NCBI RefSeq assembly: GCF_016744155.1
Contig: NZ_JADGEW010000012.1
Span: forward strand, 1-64,000
Source: Amphritea sp.
GTDB taxonomy: Bacteria > Pseudomonadota > Gammaproteobacteria > Pseudomonadales > Balneatricaceae
DNA length: 64,000 nt
Direction of reading: 5' to 3'
This document shows positions 51,795 to 59,347 of the stretch, piece by piece. How positions within the stretch are numbered: position 1 is the stretch's first letter; every line of letters starts with the position of its first letter. The notes under the pieces are model-generated. The model worked only from the letters and a program-made list of their open reading frames with translations. It did no database searches and had not been told where the DNA came from. The translations under genes were made by a program, and so were the position numbers.

Positions 51795-52224
51795 GTTTAA
51801 CTACGTCGCCGTTCAGTGCTACACCCGCAATAATAGCGCCGGCATGGCATTCGAATTCACGGTTACTACTGTTTTTCTCTTTCTTGTAATAACTAACGAT
51901 GTTAATGACGGCGCTGCCTCCCTCAGTTTTAGCTCTCTCTTGTAAAGTGAGTAAAGCGGACAGAAATGCCCAGCGGCACGCTTCGCCGTCGCTTTTGCCG
52001 AATGCGTTTGTTTTCTTGTTAGTGGTGAAATTGCCGAAAGACTGTAATGTTTTAGAATGATTTTGAGTGCCAAAATACAAACGGATGTTTGGATCTAAAC
52101 GTTCTTGGAAATCTGCTGATTGCATCGCATCCTGAATTGAAAACATCAATTTAGAATCGCGACTGAAAGCCTCTGGGGCAACGAGCAGCAGAGTGGTTGT
52201 TAGAACGGTGATTAATAATTTCAC
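51784..52224 (-). CDS. Small secreted protein of unknown function, next to the pigment operon
   Basis: 146 residues. A signal peptide (LLITVLTTTLLLVAPEAFS) precedes a mature domain with two Cys (in GEACRWAFLSALLTL and EFECHAGAI) that could form one disulfide. GGSAVINIVSYYKK is conserved-looking. Similar proteins are often mislabelled as excinuclease subunits; nothing here supports that. GTG at 52224 is chosen because AAGGAG lies seven bases upstream. Cotranscribed with the phosphopantetheinyl transferase and divergent from the pigment operon. Confidence 0.75.
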   Translation of the reverse strand: MKLLITVLTTTLLLVAPEAFSRDSKLMFSIQDAMQSADFQERLDPNIRLYFGTQNHSKTLQSFGNFTTNKKTNAFGKSDGEACRWAFLSALLTLQERAKTEGGSAVINIVSYYKKEKNSSNREFECHAGAIIAGVALNGDVVKLAR

Positions 52225-52410
52225 GGTATTCTCCTTGTGGGTGGTGTCCATTTAATGAGTGGATTATAGGGAGATAAGGGTGGTGCTTCAATCATCTTTA
52301 GGTTTGCATCAGAGAGTCTAACGAGTAGAATTCCACTCTGAAAATTAGGGATAATATATTAACGCGTATGATTGTATGTTCTGCATATGATCGTTGTCGG
52401 AGTTGAGCGC

Positions 52411-53133
52411 TTGGTTCGTTTTAAATTGCAATCATGGAATGCATTTGCCCCAGGGCTGGAAAGCCATCATGCATGGCGTGAATGGCTTTTACATCCGTCT
52501 GATCTATCCTCGGAACTGGGGAAAACGTCTTTGAAGCAGATACCGCCTATGCTTAGACGACGCTTTACTGAGTTGGGGCGTTGTGCGGCGGGTGCTGCGC
52601 TGCCTCTGCTTGAGGGTATCGACACTATCCCCGGTGTTTTTGCCTCTCGCCATGGCGATACGCCCCTGACTCTTTCTTTGCTGGAAGGTATAGCCGAGGG
52701 CGAACCGATGTCTCCTACCGGTTTCAGTCTTGCTGTGCATAATGCCCTGAGTGGATTGCTCTCTATCGCTCGAAAGGATGTCAGTGAAGTGACTGCTATT
52801 GCGGCGACGGAAAACCTTATTCCTAGTGCACTTATCGAAGCGGCGACTCAACTACAGGATCACCCCCGGGTTCTCTGTGTGATCTATGATTTACCCCTGC
52901 CTGAACTCTATAAACCCTATAGTGATTCACCACCATTTCCATGCGCGGTGGCGATGATTCTCAGTCGGGAAGAGGGCGACGGCTTTATATTGCAGAGCGA
53001 TAATGGACAGAGCAGTGATCGGGATCAGAGCGATGATTTTATGATCTTGCTCCGTCTGCTGAATTGTCTGGAGTCCAGCGTAGCCTTCGGCAGCTCCCTG
53101 ACCCGCAGTCGGTGGCGGATTTCCCCAGAATGA
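52411..53133 (+). CDS. Beta-ketoacyl synthase-like chain-length factor
   Basis: About 240 residues, a truncated ketosynthase-like protein (ketoacyl-synt_2 family). In aryl-polyene systems such a protein pairs with a true ketosynthase and sets chain length. No TACSSG active-site Cys is present; the equivalent region reads SLAVHNALSGLLSIA. The TTG at 52411 has GGAG eight bases upstream and gives the typical start (FKLQSWNAFAPGLES); ATG at 52387 and TTG at 52372 are alternatives. First gene of the long plus-strand operon. Confidence 0.82.
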   Translation: MVRFKLQSWNAFAPGLESHHAWREWLLHPSDLSSELGKTSLKQIPPMLRRRFTELGRCAAGAALPLLEGIDTIPGVFASRHGDTPLTLSLLEGIAEGEPMSPTGFSLAVHNALSGLLSIARKDVSEVTAIAATENLIPSALIEAATQLQDHPRVLCVIYDLPLPELYKPYSDSPPFPCAVAMILSREEGDGFILQSDNGQSSDRDQSDDFMILLRLLNCLESSVAFGSSLTRSRWRISPE

Positions 53134-53906
53134 ACGGCTTACTTGCCCATATAAACCATGGCTGGCGTTGGATTGCGACTGCATTTAGCTTTTGTGTTTT
53201 TGGTCTTGGCGGTATCCTTCTGCCTCTGTTTGCTGTTCCTGTACTTTATGTTATGCCGGGTACTGAGCGACAGCGGGAGCGTCGTGCACAGGGGGTTATT
53301 CATCATTCGTTTCGTTTTTATATCGGCATGATGAAATTTCTTGGGGTTTTAAGTTATGAGTTAGTAGGCGTAGATAAGTTACGCAAGGCTCAATTGATTC
53401 TGGCCAACCATCCATCGCTGATCGATGTCATCTTTCTGATTTCATTAGTGCCCAATGCCAACTGCGTTGTAAAAGGGGGGCTGGTGCGAAATCCTTTTAC
53501 CCGAGGGCCGATTAAGACGGCCGGTTATATTATTAATGAAAGTAGCGAATCTGTGATCTCAGCAGCTTCAGAGGCTTTTGCTAAGGCTGACGCGCTAATT
53601 ATCTTCCCGGAAGGAACACGTACTACTCCACAGCAACCGGTTAGCCTTAAACGTGGCGCAGCGAATGTTGCGATCAGAGCGGCTGCAGATATAACACCGG
53701 TAGTGATTGAGTGTGTTCCGACGACGTTGAGCAAAGAAAATCGGTGGTATCATGTGCCGTCGAAAAAAGTCCATTTTCGGATCAAAGTATGTAAAGAGAT
53801 CCCGGTGGCACCCTATTTGGCTGAGAAAGCCCCTTCCGTAGGAGCCAGGAAACTGACTGCGGATTTGACTGAGTATTTTAATAAGGAGTTGGTACAGTAT
53901 GAGTAA
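53130..53906 (+). CDS. 1-acyl-glycerol-3-phosphate acyltransferase-like protein
   Basis: 258 residues of the PlsC/LPLAT family. The acyltransferase motif N-H-x4-D is in LANHPSLIDVIF (near 92), and the FPEGTRT motif is near 165. An N-terminal membrane helix is present. It probably moves the polyene acyl chain or a fatty acid to a lipid head in the pigment pathway. The ATG overlaps the previous stop (ATGA). Confidence 0.87.
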   Translation: MNGLLAHINHGWRWIATAFSFCVFGLGGILLPLFAVPVLYVMPGTERQRERRAQGVIHHSFRFYIGMMKFLGVLSYELVGVDKLRKAQLILANHPSLIDVIFLISLVPNANCVVKGGLVRNPFTRGPIKTAGYIINESSESVISAASEAFAKADALIIFPEGTRTTPQQPVSLKRGAANVAIRAAADITPVVIECVPTTLSKENRWYHVPSKKVHFRIKVCKEIPVAPYLAEKAPSVGARKLTADLTEYFNKELVQYE

Positions 53907-54159
53907 TCTGCAGCTGGAAATTAAGCAGATGATTATTGAAACCCTGGATCTGGAAGATATCTCGCCAGACGAGATAATTGATGATGAACCGTTGTTTGTC
54001 GATGGCCTGGGGCTAGATTCGATCGATGCTCTGGAGATCGGTTTGGCACTGCAAAAACGTTACGGAATTAAGTTAAAAGCTGACTCAGAAGACACACGTG
54101 AGCATTTCTCCAGTATTAATGCCCTAGCTACGTTAATTGAATCCCAACGGGCAAGTTAA
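53899..54159 (+). CDS. Acyl carrier protein 1
   Basis: 86 residues. Four-helix acyl carrier protein with the phosphopantetheine Ser in GLGLDSIDALE (Ser40). One of two carriers in the pigment operon. It overlaps the acyltransferase gene by 8 bp. Confidence 0.93.
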   Translation: MSNLQLEIKQMIIETLDLEDISPDEIIDDEPLFVDGLGLDSIDALEIGLALQKRYGIKLKADSEDTREHFSSINALATLIESQRAS

Positions 54160-54168
54160 GAGGTTTGT

Positions 54169-54414
54169 ATGACTGATCAAGACCAAATTTATCAGAAAAT
54201 CTCAGCGGTACTTGTAGAGTTGTTTGAGATTGATCCCTCCGCGATTCATCCTGAAGCTCATCTGTATCAGGATCTGGATATCGATAGCATTGATGCGGTT
54301 GATCTAGTGGTTGAGCTGAAAAAGATGACCGGTAAGAAAATTAAACCGGAAGACTTTAAATCGGTCCGCACTGTTCAGGATGTGGTGATCGAAGTAGAAA
54401 AGCTGTTTGGCTGA
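54169..54414 (+). CDS. Acyl carrier protein 2
   Basis: 81 residues. Carrier protein with the attachment Ser in DLDIDSIDAVDL (near 38) and a basic stretch (KKMTGKKIKPEDFK) after it. Paired carrier genes are a mark of aryl-polyene clusters. It starts 9 bp after the first carrier gene and overlaps the next gene by one base. Confidence 0.93.
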   Translation: MTDQDQIYQKISAVLVELFEIDPSAIHPEAHLYQDLDIDSIDAVDLVVELKKMTGKKIKPEDFKSVRTVQDVVIEVEKLFG

Positions 54415-54956
54415 TGCCGATGGCTTTTAAAATCGGTGCACTAGCGTTGACACTGGGATATCCCTTTATAGTGTACTGGGGATTGCAGAGTTTCAATGCT
54501 GCACTGCTGCTGCCATTGCTTGCTATCGTCCTGGCGCTGCGCTGGGTAGCGGGTGAGCAGAGCACCGACCGCAAAGTGATTTTAGTCAGTGCGGTAGGTG
54601 TCGCACTGATCGCAATTATTTGGGGTATACAGCAAGGCTTGAAGTTTTATCCTGTGTTGGTCAATTTTAGTATGCTGGTGATCTTTGGTAGTAGTCTCTA
54701 TGCCCGGCAGACTGTTGTTGAAAAGCTTGCCCGGATTAAAGAGCCTGATCTTCCACCAGAGGCTATTGCCTATACCCGTAATGTTACCCGTGTCTGGTGT
54801 GCCTTCTTTGTGCTGAATGGAGTCGTTTCTGCCGGGACTGCTATTTGGGGGTCTGAGGAGATATGGATGTTGTATAACGGTTTTGTCGCTTATATTTTAA
54901 TCGGTTTTCTGATGGCCGTTGAATGGATTGTCAGGCAAAGAGTTAGACGGAACTGA
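54414..54956 (+). CDS. Membrane protein of the aryl-polyene operon
   Basis: 180 residues with five or six membrane helices (LALTLGYPFIVYWGL, ALLLPLLAIVLALRW, and a C-terminal pair). This COG4648-type protein is regularly found between the carriers and the ligase in aryl-polyene clusters. Its biochemical role is unknown. Overlaps neighbours on both sides by one base. Confidence 0.8.
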   Translation: MPMAFKIGALALTLGYPFIVYWGLQSFNAALLLPLLAIVLALRWVAGEQSTDRKVILVSAVGVALIAIIWGIQQGLKFYPVLVNFSMLVIFGSSLYARQTVVEKLARIKEPDLPPEAIAYTRNVTRVWCAFFVLNGVVSAGTAIWGSEEIWMLYNGFVAYILIGFLMAVEWIVRQRVRRN

Positions 54957-56665
54957 TGATGAACTTATTACCGCTGACCGGTTGGTTAAATGCAGCTCCA
55001 AGGGGCGTCATTGCCTACGCTGCTGATAGCTCTGTCAGTAAGTCGGACTTGGAAAGCAGGGTCGCCTTTTGGATGAGGGCTTTACCCGCCGAGGAGGGGC
55101 AGCGCTGGGCGGTATATCATAAAGATTCGGTAGAGTTTCTCTCTATTATATTCGCACTCTGGCAACTGGGCTGCACCGCTTGTGTTCCTGGTGATAATCG
55201 GCCTGCGACCTGTGAAAGGTTGCGTCAGCGAGTTCAAGGTTTTGTCGGTGATTTTCCGGTTAATTTAGTGAGCAATGATGATCTGTCTGAGTTGGGTATT
55301 GATGCAGGCTTTGATGCCGTTCCCGAATGGAGAGTTCTTAATGCTGACTTTCCTGCGCTTGAGATCTATACCTCGGGTTCGACTGGAGAGCCTAAAGCGA
55401 TAGGTAAAACCTTTGCTCAGTTAGATAGCGAACTGGCTGCGCTAGAAGTCCTTTGGCCTGGCGAACATGATGCTGTTGTTATATCAACGGCAACCCATCA
55501 GCATTTTTATGGTCTTATGTTTCGCTTGTTATGGCCTCTGGTCCGGGGTCAGCACTTTGAGACGGAGCAATGGCAGTACACTGAAGATGTGTATAGCAGG
55601 GCGCTGCGTTATTCAGCTTTCACACTGGTTTCCACCCCTTCTCATCTTGGACGCATTAATACCTCAGTTGCCTGGGCCGAAGTGGCTGATCGTTGTATTT
55701 CCGTGCTCTCATCTGCTGCACCGTTACAGCGGAAGGACAGTTTATCAGTAGCGCGGTTACTGAAAGCACCGGTTCGTGAAATTTATGGCAGTTCAGAAAC
55801 CGGGGCGATCGCTTGGAGGGTTCAGTCTGATTGTAGTGACGGAGGATGGCAGGCGATACCCGGCGTAATGCTGTCACAGACAGATGATTCACTATTGATC
55901 GTGGCTGCAAAGCAACTGGCGGAGCCCTTTTTTGAAATGTCGGATCGCATCAATTTTATCGCTGATGGACGGTTTCACTTACTGGAGCGTGTCGATCGGG
56001 TTGTTAAAGTTGAAGGTAAGCGTGTTTCGCTTACTGAAGTGGAACAGGTGGTGCAGCAGTCTCCGTTGATTGAGATCGCAAAGGCGCTGGTGATTACTCG
56101 CAAGCGTACGGAGATTGCGTTAGTTGCTGAACTTACCGAGGCGGGGCGTCAGGAATTAGCTCAGTTAGGTAAACGAAAACTGCTGCTGCAACTCAGGCAG
56201 CCTCTGCAAGACTTCTTCGAGCTGGTGCTGTTACCTCGGCGCTGGCGATTTGTTGATCAGATGCCTTATAACCCCCAGGGGAAATTACCGATGGATAGCT
56301 TGCAGGCTATGTTTGAACAGGAAGAGGTAAAATGGCCTGAACTAGTGAGTCAGACCGTAGAAGGCCAGGTCGCTGAGCTAGTGTCCCGTATGCCTGCAGA
56401 TCTGATCTATTTTGACGGACACTTTGCCGGAAATCCTATTTTGCCGGGCATCGCACAAATTCACTGGGCTGAATATTATGGTCGTCAGTTACTGAGCTTG
56501 AAAGGACGGTTCGATCGTTTAGAGGTGGTTAAATTTCAACAGGTAATTTTTCCGGAGTCGGTCATCTCTCTCACGCTTAACTATAATCCTGAGAGCGACA
56601 AACTGAGCTTTCGTTACCATTCCGATAAAGGAGTCCACTCCAGTGGCCGGATCTGCTTTCGCTGA
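54956..56665 (+). CDS. Acyl-ACP/CoA ligase fused to a hotdog-fold dehydratase
   Basis: 569 residues in two parts. Residues 1 to about 450 are an AMP-forming ligase: P-loop-like YTSGSTGEPKAIG (near 139), YGSSETGAIAWR (near 278), and a C-terminal PYNPQGKLPMD end. It probably loads the aryl starter acid on a carrier. Residues from about 465 form a FabZ/ApeI-like dehydratase half: FDGHFAGNPILPGIAQIHW has the His-containing loop of the hotdog dehydratases, but the position of the usual acidic residue is His, with a Glu three residues on. In E. coli-type clusters these functions are on separate genes as far as I recall. Confidence 0.85.
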   Translation: MMNLLPLTGWLNAAPRGVIAYAADSSVSKSDLESRVAFWMRALPAEEGQRWAVYHKDSVEFLSIIFALWQLGCTACVPGDNRPATCERLRQRVQGFVGDFPVNLVSNDDLSELGIDAGFDAVPEWRVLNADFPALEIYTSGSTGEPKAIGKTFAQLDSELAALEVLWPGEHDAVVISTATHQHFYGLMFRLLWPLVRGQHFETEQWQYTEDVYSRALRYSAFTLVSTPSHLGRINTSVAWAEVADRCISVLSSAAPLQRKDSLSVARLLKAPVREIYGSSETGAIAWRVQSDCSDGGWQAIPGVMLSQTDDSLLIVAAKQLAEPFFEMSDRINFIADGRFHLLERVDRVVKVEGKRVSLTEVEQVVQQSPLIEIAKALVITRKRTEIALVAELTEAGRQELAQLGKRKLLLQLRQPLQDFFELVLLPRRWRFVDQMPYNPQGKLPMDSLQAMFEQEEVKWPELVSQTVEGQVAELVSRMPADLIYFDGHFAGNPILPGIAQIHWAEYYGRQLLSLKGRFDRLEVVKFQQVIFPESVISLTLNYNPESDKLSFRYHSDKGVHSSGRICFR

Positions 56666-57410
56666 GAGCGACTTTAAGCCGGCTGTTGTTATTCCGGTCT
56701 ATAACCATGAGGAAGCTATCGGCGTCACGCTGGTGGATGTACTGAGCTATGGCTATCCGGTATTGCTGGTGGATGATGGAAGTTCTTCCGAGTGCAGGGA
56801 TCTGCTTGTTCAACTGAGTGAGCAGCATGCCGATTGGGTTAATTTGATTCGTTTGGAGCAAAACGCAGGTAAGGGCGCTGCGGTTAAAGCGGGGCTTAGA
56901 CAGTTGTTTCAGGAAGGTTATAGCCATGCGGTGCAGGTCGATGCGGATGGGCAACATGATCTGCAAGACCTGCCCCTGTTTATGGCGACCGCGAAAGACG
57001 CTCCTGAGGCTTTGGTGATCGGATACCCACGCTACGACAAATCAGTTCCGGCACACCGCTATTATGCTCGCTATTTGACCCATGTCTGGGTTTGGATCAA
57101 TACGCTTTCTTTAGCGATCAAAGATACTATGTGCGGTTTTCGGGTTTACCCATTGGCGAAGACGGTTGAGATGCTTGAGCAGGAATCCTGTGGCGATCGT
57201 ATGGATTATGATACCGAGGTGATTGTGCGTTGGGCATGGCGGGGGTTCTCTGTTAGAAACCTGCCTACCCGGGTGATTTATCCGATTGATGGGGTCTCTC
57301 ATTTCAATGTTGTGAAAGATAATATTCTGATCTCTCGAATGCATGCTCGTCTTTTCTTTGGCATGTTGCTGCGTTTACCTGGGATTCTCCGGAATAAGTT
57401 TAATGGCTGA
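56643..57410 (+). CDS. Family 2 glycosyltransferase
   Basis: 255 residues with a GT-A fold: VVIPVYNHEEAIG (near 13), LLVDDGSSSECRD, and the metal-binding VDADGQHDLQDL (near 99). GYPRYDKSVPAHR and DTMCGFRVYP are typical of the GT2 enzyme of aryl-polyene clusters, similar to dolichol-phosphate mannose synthase-like proteins. It likely glycosylates the polyene lipid anchor. It starts with GTG 23 bp inside the ligase-dehydratase gene. Confidence 0.88.
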   Translation: MAGSAFAESDFKPAVVIPVYNHEEAIGVTLVDVLSYGYPVLLVDDGSSSECRDLLVQLSEQHADWVNLIRLEQNAGKGAAVKAGLRQLFQEGYSHAVQVDADGQHDLQDLPLFMATAKDAPEALVIGYPRYDKSVPAHRYYARYLTHVWVWINTLSLAIKDTMCGFRVYPLAKTVEMLEQESCGDRMDYDTEVIVRWAWRGFSVRNLPTRVIYPIDGVSHFNVVKDNILISRMHARLFFGMLLRLPGILRNKFNG

Positions 57411-58347
57411 GCCGAAAAAACATTGGTCGGGTATCGGCGAAGCCGGGTCATTGCTCGGGATGAAGTTTCTGCTGTTGGTCTACCGGTTGTTTGGTCGTTG
57501 GGGGTTTCGACTGATCCTGCTGCCGGTGATAAGCTATTTTTATCTTACCCGCAAGGCGGCACGACAGGCTTCTGCGGAATATCTGGCTCGATTTTCGGAA
57601 ACCTACCCTGATTGCGCTCAGGGATTGAACTCACGTCAGCATTTCTGGGCTTTTGGTGAGATATTGCTAGATAAACTGTTGGTCTGGATGGGGCATATTC
57701 ACCGGAAAGATGTTGTATTTGAAACACCGGGTGCATTTGCTGAAGTGGATAAAAGTACCAAAGGCGGTGTGATTCTTGTGTCTCATTTGGGTAATACCGA
57801 GGTATGTAGCGCACTGGCTCATCAGCTTCCTGATATTCGGATTACGATGCTGGTATATACCCAGCATGCTGAGAAATTTAATGCATTGATGAAACAAACG
57901 AATAGCAGCGCTTGTATCAACCTGATGCAGGTAACCGATATTACACCTGCGACAGCGATGGTTTTGTCCGAGCGTATTGAAGCAGGAGAGTATGTGGTCA
58001 TCGCGGCAGATCGTACCCCGGTGAATGGTACGGGCCGCACTTCTGTGGTTGATTTTTTAGGTGCCAAAGCAGGTTTTCCACAAGGCGCATTTATTCTTGC
58101 CGGATTACTGCGCTGCCCGGTATACCTGTTGTTCTGTTTGAAACAAGAGCAACGATATCATCTTTATTTAGAACAGTTTGCGTCGCAAATCAGTTTCAAT
58201 CGACGTAATCGCAGTGAACAGATTCAGGGTGCTGTACAGACTTATGCGAAGCGGCTTGAGCATTATTGTCAGCTTGCCCCTTTACAGTGGTTTAATTTTT
58301 TTCCTTTCTGGCAATCAGGGCAGACCTCAGATGAATCCAGAAACTAA
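57403..58347 (+). CDS. Lipid A biosynthesis-type (LpxL-like) acyltransferase
   Basis: 314 residues of the LPLAT family related to LpxL/HtrB. VILVSHLGNTEVCSAL carries the active-site His, and VIAADRTPVNGTGRT replaces the GxDQ-type motif. The ATG at 57403 overlaps the glycosyltransferase gene by 8 bp. Probably acylates the pigment's lipid part. Confidence 0.86.
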   Translation: MAEPKKHWSGIGEAGSLLGMKFLLLVYRLFGRWGFRLILLPVISYFYLTRKAARQASAEYLARFSETYPDCAQGLNSRQHFWAFGEILLDKLLVWMGHIHRKDVVFETPGAFAEVDKSTKGGVILVSHLGNTEVCSALAHQLPDIRITMLVYTQHAEKFNALMKQTNSSACINLMQVTDITPATAMVLSERIEAGEYVVIAADRTPVNGTGRTSVVDFLGAKAGFPQGAFILAGLLRCPVYLLFCLKQEQRYHLYLEQFASQISFNRRNRSEQIQGAVQTYAKRLEHYCQLAPLQWFNFFPFWQSGQTSDESRN

Positions 58348-58382
58348 TTGTTTAATGTAAAATCAGTCGCTTAGGAAGCCGC

Positions 58383-58790
58383 ATGGTCGAAGCTGAGAGT
58401 ATTATTGAGATCCCTTTCCATGATGTTGATGTGATGCGGGTTGCCTGGCACGGGCACTATGCCAAGTATTTGGAAATTGCCCGCTGTGAGCTATTCGAAC
58501 AATTTGATTATAACGTCCCACAGATGGAAGCGTCAGGTTATGCCTGGCCGGTGATCGATATGCGTATCCGCTATGCGCAGCCTCTGCATTTTCAGCAGAA
58601 AGTTAAGGTTAAGGCGACGCTGGTAGAGTGGGAAAATCGATTGAAGGTTAATTACCTGATTACCGACGCACAAACTGGCAAGCGTCTGACTAAAGCGTAT
58701 ACCGTTCAAGTTGCTGTAGATGTGGCCAGTGGAGAGATGCTCTATGTATCTCCAGATATTCTGTTTCAAAAGCTAGGGCTGAAATCGTGA
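58383..58790 (+). CDS. Hotdog-fold acyl thioesterase (4HBT type)
   Basis: 135 residues. FHDVDVMRVAWHGHYAKYLE is the 4-hydroxybenzoyl-CoA thioesterase signature with the catalytic Asp. It could release stalled or finished chains from the carrier. It follows a 35-bp gap, the largest in the operon, and overlaps the LolA-like gene by 4 bp. Confidence 0.88.
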   Translation: MVEAESIIEIPFHDVDVMRVAWHGHYAKYLEIARCELFEQFDYNVPQMEASGYAWPVIDMRIRYAQPLHFQQKVKVKATLVEWENRLKVNYLITDAQTGKRLTKAYTVQVAVDVASGEMLYVSPDILFQKLGLKS

Positions 58791-59347
58791 TTCGATGGTT
58801 AGTTATACTACTGTTTACCGGGTTATCTGTTGGGAGTCAGGCGGCGGATTTTAAATTTCTGGAATCTCTGACAACTGCTCCTGAATCTCTGCATGGACAG
58901 TTCACTCAGGTTAAGCTTGTTAAAGCGTTGGATGCCCGTTTTGAATCATCCGGGAGCTTTGATTATGAGCGAGGTAGCTCCATTCGGTGGCATACTCTTA
59001 CGCCTATTGATAATCTGTTAACACTCACCCCCCGGACGATCTCCAGTCAACAAGGCGATACTCTGCTTTCAAATCTTGATAGTCAGAATAATCCGGTTGT
59101 GGTTATTTTTAGTGATATATTTTTCGGTGTGATGACGGCTGAGTGGCAGACCCTTGCTGAATACTTTGAAATGGATGTTCAGGGCTCGAAAGAACATTGG
59201 ACAGTTACCCTGCATCCTATCGATAAAAGTGTTGAGCAGGTGGTTACCCGGGTTGAACTCAGCGGCGATGACCTGCTTCGCAAGGTGTTGCTGTTCGAAG
59301 CGGCAGGAGACCAGACGCAAATTAAGTTTACCGAACTTCAGCAATGA
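58787..59347 (+). CDS. LolA-like outer-membrane lipid carrier
   Basis: 186 residues with a signal peptide (WLVILLFTGLSVGSQA). LolA-like beta-sheet fold (GQFTQVKLVKALDARFESSGSFDY). In aryl-polyene clusters this protein together with the RND exporter is thought to move the finished lipid across the periplasm. GTG start; overlaps neighbours by 4 bp each side. Confidence 0.85.
   Translation: MIRWLVILLFTGLSVGSQAADFKFLESLTTAPESLHGQFTQVKLVKALDARFESSGSFDYERGSSIRWHTLTPIDNLLTLTPRTISSQQGDTLLSNLDSQNNPVVVIFSDIFFGVMTAEWQTLAEYFEMDVQGSKEHWTVTLHPIDKSVEQVVTRVELSGDDLLRKVLLFEAAGDQTQIKFTELQQ

Noticed and set aside
51784-52224. Excinuclease subunit
   Set aside because: The protein is 146 residues with a signal peptide and has no ATPase or zinc motifs of UvrA.
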